NCBI RefSeq assembly: GCF_028288205.1 | Contig: NZ_JAQBOD010000067.1 | Location: forward strand, 1 to 45,947 | Origin: Mucilaginibacter sp. | Lineage (GTDB): Bacteria > Bacteroidota > Bacteroidia > Sphingobacteriales > Sphingobacteriaceae | Direction of reading: 5' to 3' | Length of the DNA: 45,947 nucleotides | Part shown: positions 42,099-45,947 of the stretch, one piece after another | Numbering within the stretch: the stretch's first letter is position 1 | Layout: each line of letters begins with the position of its first letter | Position numbers and translations under genes: made by a program | The notes under the pieces: model-generated | Told to the model about the DNA's origin: nothing | The model's input: the letters and a program-made list of their open reading frames with translations, nothing else | The model's database searches: none

Positions 42099-42352
42099 TT
42101 TACCAATTTTTATAGAATACAACCAATATAATACCCTTTTTTCGAATATTAAATCAAAACAAGTGAACAACGATAGATTGTGTGTTTTGTTGAAAATGTA
42201 CTTTTTTAATACAATTAGTACAATCGATTGTAACGAATTGCGGGCTTATTTAGCCCCGGTTAATTACAATACAACATTAGCTGTGTCAGCTAATGTTGGT
42301 GCTAACTCTTTGTTAAAAAAGATCAAAGCAAGCGCGCATTTAAAAAGTGAAG

Positions 42353-42375
42353 AAAGGAGGGCAACTATGGCTTAA
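42353..42375 (+). promoter_or_regulatory. Strong Shine-Dalgarno with a two-codon reading frame in the leader
   Basis: AAAGGAGG at 42353-42360 is followed, after a six-base spacer, by ATG GCT TAA (42367-42375), a start codon, one sense codon and a stop. Such a full Shine-Dalgarno is unusual for Bacteroidota. It lies 124 bases before the susC start, so it may be a ribosome-stalling or attenuation element, or chance. Confidence 0.4.
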
Positions 42376-42498
42376 TCGATACCTAAACCTCACTGTTACC
42401 TAATTAAGTACCGAGTACTTTTACTCCGGTTTTTGGCTTTTGGAAGCTGACCCCAGGTAATCATTTAATTTAACCAATTACAATTAAACTAACATTCA

Positions 42499-45400
42499 AT
42501 GTATAAGATATATAATGCATTTATTTGCGGCAAAAAATTTTGCTGTTCAAAAAAATCGCTGCTTATAATGAAGCTTACCATGGTTTTGTTAACTATGGCC
42601 TTCATGCAGGCAAGCGCGAAATCTTCTAATGTTGTTGGTACAACTTTAGAAGTTGCACAAAAAACAATAACAGGTAAGGTAGTCGATGAGAAGGGCTTAC
42701 CATTACCAGGAGTTATTGTAAAATCAAAAAGTAACGCTACAAATGTTACTACAACTGATGCTCAGGGTAACTATAAATTAGTTTCAACTGATGATAATGC
42801 CACAATTATTTACTCATTTGTGGGTTACGAAACTCAGGAGCAATCATCAAGAGGTAAAACTGTTATTAACGTAACAATGGTACCAACCAACTCAAATCTT
42901 GATGAAGTAGTAGTTGTGGCTTACGGCACACAAAAACGTACAAGCGTAACCGGTGCTGTAGGTACAATTAACGCTGCCGAGATCAAAAGAAACTCAGTAA
43001 CGGATTTAACTAACGCTATCGTTGGTCGTACACCTGGTGTGCGTGTTACAACGGTTGATGCTAACCCGGGTTTATATAATACTAATATAGATATCCGTGG
43101 TTATACTGGTGCAGCTGGTGGTTATCAAAACCCACTATTCGTTATTGATGGTATCCCAAGAGATAAAGCATCATTTGACCACTTGGATCCGAATGAAATT
43201 GAAAGCTTCTCTGTATTAAAGGATGCGTCTGCTGCGATATACGGTGTACAAGCTGCAAATGGTGTAATTTTGGTTACTACCAGAAAAGGCGCGGCAGGTA
43301 AGGTACAAGTTAACTACACAGGTCAGGGTGGTGTTGTTTTGATCTTAACGTATCCTAAGTTGCAGAATTCTTATCAGGAGGAAACAACTTATGATGAAAT
43401 GCTGTTTAACAGGCAGATAGCTAACCGGGACGATCCTATTACTCCTAAATGGACCTCTCAGAATATTCAAGATGCTTTTAACGGAAAAGGTACAAGCGTT
43501 GATTGGCTTAGTACTTTAGAAAACAGCCGTAGCAATCAATATCAGCACAACGTTAATTTAAGTGGTGGTTCTGATAAGGTACAATTCTTTACTTCAGGCG
43601 GTTATATCCATGAAGGTGGTTTGCTTTCAACAAATATCGAATCATCTGATAAATACAACGCAAGACAATCTGTAACAGCCGAAATAACAAAGGGCCTTAC
43701 TTTTGATGTTAATATTGGCTTTATTGATCAATTATATTCAAGACCAAATCAATCAACTGCAAGGTATTATGTACTAACCCGTAACACATGGGGCTTTACT
43801 CCGCAGGATCCTATTTATTTAAATGACAATCCTAAATACTTTAATCAGGCTATAGACAATGGAGGAGATAACCCATTGGCAACTATTACCCGTAGCGTAG
43901 GTGGATATGATGATATGAATGCTAAACAGTTTACTTCTGTTACCGGTTTAACCTGGGTAGTTCCGCATATTAAAGGATTAACAGCTAAAGTACAAGTTGG
44001 CTGGGATAATAATAACAGCTTAGAAAAACAACAAATAAAAGCATTTAACCAATACAATTGGAACTTTACTACTAACAGTTTAAATACTTATAACCACGGT
44101 GGTATAGGTGGTTTAACCCAATTATCAGAAAATTATATTCAAAGCATGAGAAATGATTTGCAGTTTTCATTAAACTACAACAAGCATTTCGGAAAGCATA
44201 ATTTTTCTGCGTTGGCACTTTATGAAGCACTGTATAATGAAAGTGATAACCTAACAGGAACTTCAGCTTTCGCGGTTGACGTGCTTGACTTGTTAAATGC
44301 AGGTTTGGCAGTTGGCCAAAGTGCAAGAGGCGGCAAAAACATCAACTCTAACGAAAGTTATGTTGGTCGTTTAAATTATGATTATGCCGGTAAATACCTT
44401 TTAGAAGGTGGTTTCAGGTATGAAGGATCATCTTATTTCCCGCCATCGGGCCGTTGGGGCTTTTTCCCTTACGTATCAGGTGGATGGAGAATATCTGAAG
44501 AATCATTTATAAAAAACAATTTTAAATGGATAGATAACATTAAGCTTCGCGGTTCATACGGTACAACCGGAGATGACCAGGGCGCTGCTGGTAGTTTCCC
44601 TGCATTTACAACAGGGTATACTTATCCATCGGTTAACTCTATCTATCAGCCTTCAACAGGCGGCAGAAACGGTGGTTTACAGGTAGGTACCGTATTTGGT
44701 ACAACCGGTGGTACTACTAAGGGTGTTGATTATAAATCAATTGCCAACCCTGATATTACCTGGTATACTTCAACAACTGCTGATATAGGTTTAGAAACAT
44801 CATTCTGGCATTCATTATTAACTTTTGAAGCTGATGTATTTAGCAGAACAAGACATGGTTTATTAGCCACAAGATTAATTGCAATTCCGGGTAACTTTGG
44901 TGGTACATTACCTCAGGTTAACCTGAACTCTGACCGTACACGTGGTTTTGAAATTACCCTGGGCCATAGAGGTGTATCCGGCGAAGTGAGCTACGGTATT
45001 AGCACTAACATGGGCTTTTCACGTTCTAACTGGATCCATAATGAGCAAGCTCCAAGGACAAATCCATATGATAACTGGTTAAATAATAGCGAAAACAGGT
45101 ATGTGGATTTCATCCGCGGAAGAACAGTTGTTGGACAGTTCCAAAGCTATGCTGATATTTATGCATACAAACCTATTATTGATAATAACGGTAACAGAAC
45201 AGTTTTACCGGGCGATTTAAAATATCAGGATACCAATGGTGACGGTATAATTGATGGTAATGACGAAACAATTTTAGCTAATGGCGGTTTAAAACCACTG
45301 GTTTTCTTTGGTATGACTGTTGATGCTACCTGGAAAGGTTTAGATGTTACCTTCCTGATACAAGGTGCTACAAATTATAACGTTAACTATACTGACGCCT

Positions 45401-45822
45401 TATCACAACCGTTCATTCGTGACCCGCAGGATCCTATTACTGAATATATTGACAGATGGCACCACCAGGATCTGTTTGACCAAAATAGCCCGTGGGTACC
45501 AGGAAAATGGCCATCAACAGCTGGTCCGAACGATAGGAGTAACCGTTTACAAAACAAAAGTACATTTACTGTATTCGACGGATCTTATGCACGTTTAAAA
45601 CAAGTACAGGTTGGCTATACTTTCCCTAAGAAATTGCTTAGTAAAATAAATATCAGCAAGTTACGCATTTTTGCATCTGCATACAACGTTTTTACAGTGC
45701 ATGGCAAGGGTTTGAGTTTTGTTGATCCGGAATATACTGACAGCAACCCTCAAAGTGGTGGTTCTAACTATAATGCCCCTTTGGTTATGAATATAACAGC
45801 AGGTGCTAACATAACTTTTTAA
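42499..45822 (+). CDS. SusC/RagA-family TonB-linked outer-membrane transporter (second locus)
   Basis: A 1107-residue SusC-like importer. It has an extended basic, Cys-rich N-terminus (about residues 1-22) before the hydrophobic signal LLIMKLTMVLLTMAFMQASA, a form known among Sphingobacteriaceae SusC proteins. The carboxypeptidase-regulatory-like domain is at about 57-130 (TITGKVVDEKGLPLPGVIV), with the TonB-box region LDEVVVVAYGTQKRTSVTGA. The plug carries FSVLKDASAAIYGVQAANGV and the barrel ends in a terminal Phe (TAGANITF). No STN signalling domain is seen, so FecR-type control is unlikely. The SusD gene follows after 10 bp. The substrate is unknown. Confidence 0.96.
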   Translation: MYKIYNAFICGKKFCCSKKSLLIMKLTMVLLTMAFMQASAKSSNVVGTTLEVAQKTITGKVVDEKGLPLPGVIVKSKSNATNVTTTDAQGNYKLVSTDDNATIIYSFVGYETQEQSSRGKTVINVTMVPTNSNLDEVVVVAYGTQKRTSVTGAVGTINAAEIKRNSVTDLTNAIVGRTPGVRVTTVDANPGLYNTNIDIRGYTGAAGGYQNPLFVIDGIPRDKASFDHLDPNEIESFSVLKDASAAIYGVQAANGVILVTTRKGAAGKVQVNYTGQGGVVLILTYPKLQNSYQEETTYDEMLFNRQIANRDDPITPKWTSQNIQDAFNGKGTSVDWLSTLENSRSNQYQHNVNLSGGSDKVQFFTSGGYIHEGGLLSTNIESSDKYNARQSVTAEITKGLTFDVNIGFIDQLYSRPNQSTARYYVLTRNTWGFTPQDPIYLNDNPKYFNQAIDNGGDNPLATITRSVGGYDDMNAKQFTSVTGLTWVVPHIKGLTAKVQVGWDNNNSLEKQQIKAFNQYNWNFTTNSLNTYNHGGIGGLTQLSENYIQSMRNDLQFSLNYNKHFGKHNFSALALYEALYNESDNLTGTSAFAVDVLDLLNAGLAVGQSARGGKNINSNESYVGRLNYDYAGKYLLEGGFRYEGSSYFPPSGRWGFFPYVSGGWRISEESFIKNNFKWIDNIKLRGSYGTTGDDQGAAGSFPAFTTGYTYPSVNSIYQPSTGGRNGGLQVGTVFGTTGGTTKGVDYKSIANPDITWYTSTTADIGLETSFWHSLLTFEADVFSRTRHGLLATRLIAIPGNFGGTLPQVNLNSDRTRGFEITLGHRGVSGEVSYGISTNMGFSRSNWIHNEQAPRTNPYDNWLNNSENRYVDFIRGRTVVGQFQSYADIYAYKPIIDNNGNRTVLPGDLKYQDTNGDGIIDGNDETILANGGLKPLVFFGMTVDATWKGLDVTFLIQGATNYNVNYTDALSQPFIRDPQDPITEYIDRWHHQDLFDQNSPWVPGKWPSTAGPNDRSNRLQNKSTFTVFDGSYARLKQVQVGYTFPKKLLSKINISKLRIFASAYNVFTVHGKGLSFVDPEYTDSNPQSGGSNYNAPLVMNITAGANITF

Positions 45823-45832
45823 AACTAAAGAA

Positions 45833-45947
45833 ATGAGACAGATTAAAATTGTATTACTAATGGTGGTTTTGACAGGGCTATGCTCCTGCCGGAAGAACCT
45901 GTTGACTGTACAGCCAACCAATTTGCTGACAGCCGACCAGATTGTAA
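45833..45947 (+). CDS. SusD/RagB-like lipoprotein, 5' part (cut by window end)
   Basis: 38 codons are visible from the ATG at 45833 to the window edge. They give a lipoprotein signal with acceptor Cys19 (VLTGLCSCRKNLL), then LTVQPTNLLTADQIV, typical of the start of SusD-like proteins (usually a phrase such as LxxxPTxxLT). It lies 10 bp after the SusC stop, as expected for the pair. Confidence 0.85.
   Translation, partial: MRQIKIVLLMVVLTGLCSCRKNLLTVQPTNLLTADQIV

Larger units (their letters stand above)
41580..42498. other. 919-bp gene-free regulatory region before the second susC
   Basis: No protein gene is convincing here. It contains a direct repeat AACGTGTTTAGYGAT at 41600-41614 and 41795-41809, and GATACACCC-type words at 41717-41735 and 41807-41827, with an inverted copy at 41833-41852. 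It also holds nested palindromes at 41974-42006, a promoter at 42069-42098 and a leader of about 390 bases. This amount of structured sequence suggests complex control of the downstream SusC/SusD operon, or traces of a lost element. Confidence 0.55.

Noticed and set aside
42163..42375. 70-codon GTG-initiated frame in the susC leader
   Set aside because: It would need a GTG start without a ribosome site and has no domain pattern; only the ATG-GCT-TAA at its end has a good Shine-Dalgarno.
1..45947. CRISPR arrays, prophage structural genes, integrases
   Set aside because: No regularly spaced identical repeats and no capsid, tail, portal, terminase or recombinase motifs were found in the readable frames.

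Overview
The window reads as a chromosomal segment of a Bacteroidota bacterium, most likely family Sphingobacteriaceae (Mucilaginibacter/Pedobacter-like). The grounds are two SusC/SusD pairs, a DUF1735-type lipoprotein, an OMP_b-brl_3 type TonB-dependent receptor, a single-polypeptide MetG with a C-terminal tRNA-binding domain, and repeated exact matches to the Bacteroidota -7 promoter box TAnnTTTG, often only a few bases from the start codon. The species cannot be fixed without a search.

Layout. 1-3280: edge of a minus-strand gene, VOC-fold protein, trmD, an ECF sigma factor with two small membrane proteins, then rplS with a leader hairpin and terminator. 3518-5227: an actin-like ATPase whose phosphate-1 hairpin sits at the C-terminus, followed by a bactofilin. 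5231-7861 (minus): a CPBP protease, a DUF2007 protein, CdsA and a phosphatidylserine decarboxylase. 7904-15094: dusB, apaG, a zinc metallopeptidase, an FAD oxidoreductase, murF and recQ. 15218-18302: a DUF433/DUF5615 toxin-antitoxin-like pair and a secreted M14 peptidase. 18358-23220 (minus): an outer-membrane receptor and a PadR-PspC-small protein operon. 23407-29180: a SusC-SusD-DUF1735 locus, then the decayed 3' end of a second DUF1735 gene with its own terminator. 29215-33487: FKBP isomerase, S66 peptidase, metG and tRNA-Arg(CCT).

33490-35350 is an accessory-looking patch: a 127-bp element with inverted ends, an orphan gene, a coding fragment, and a tRNA/tmRNA-like 3' end followed by a strong terminator. 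35355-40554 holds an MBL hydrolase and a probable exopolysaccharide locus (YaiO-like barrel facing GT2 synthase, HEAT protein and single-domain response regulator). 40674-41579 is rlmF. A 0.9-kb gene-free region rich in palindromes and repeats then leads into a second SusC and the start of its SusD, cut by the window end.

The strongest candidate for an undescribed system is the actin-like/bactofilin pair at 3518-5227. Its actin-fold motifs run phosphate-2, adenosine, phosphate-1, as expected from a circular permutation, and no phosphate-1 coding sequence lies upstream. Second are the exopolysaccharide locus and the tRNA/tmRNA-like remnant patch. All family calls come from reading motifs by eye; no database search, structure prediction or alignment was run.
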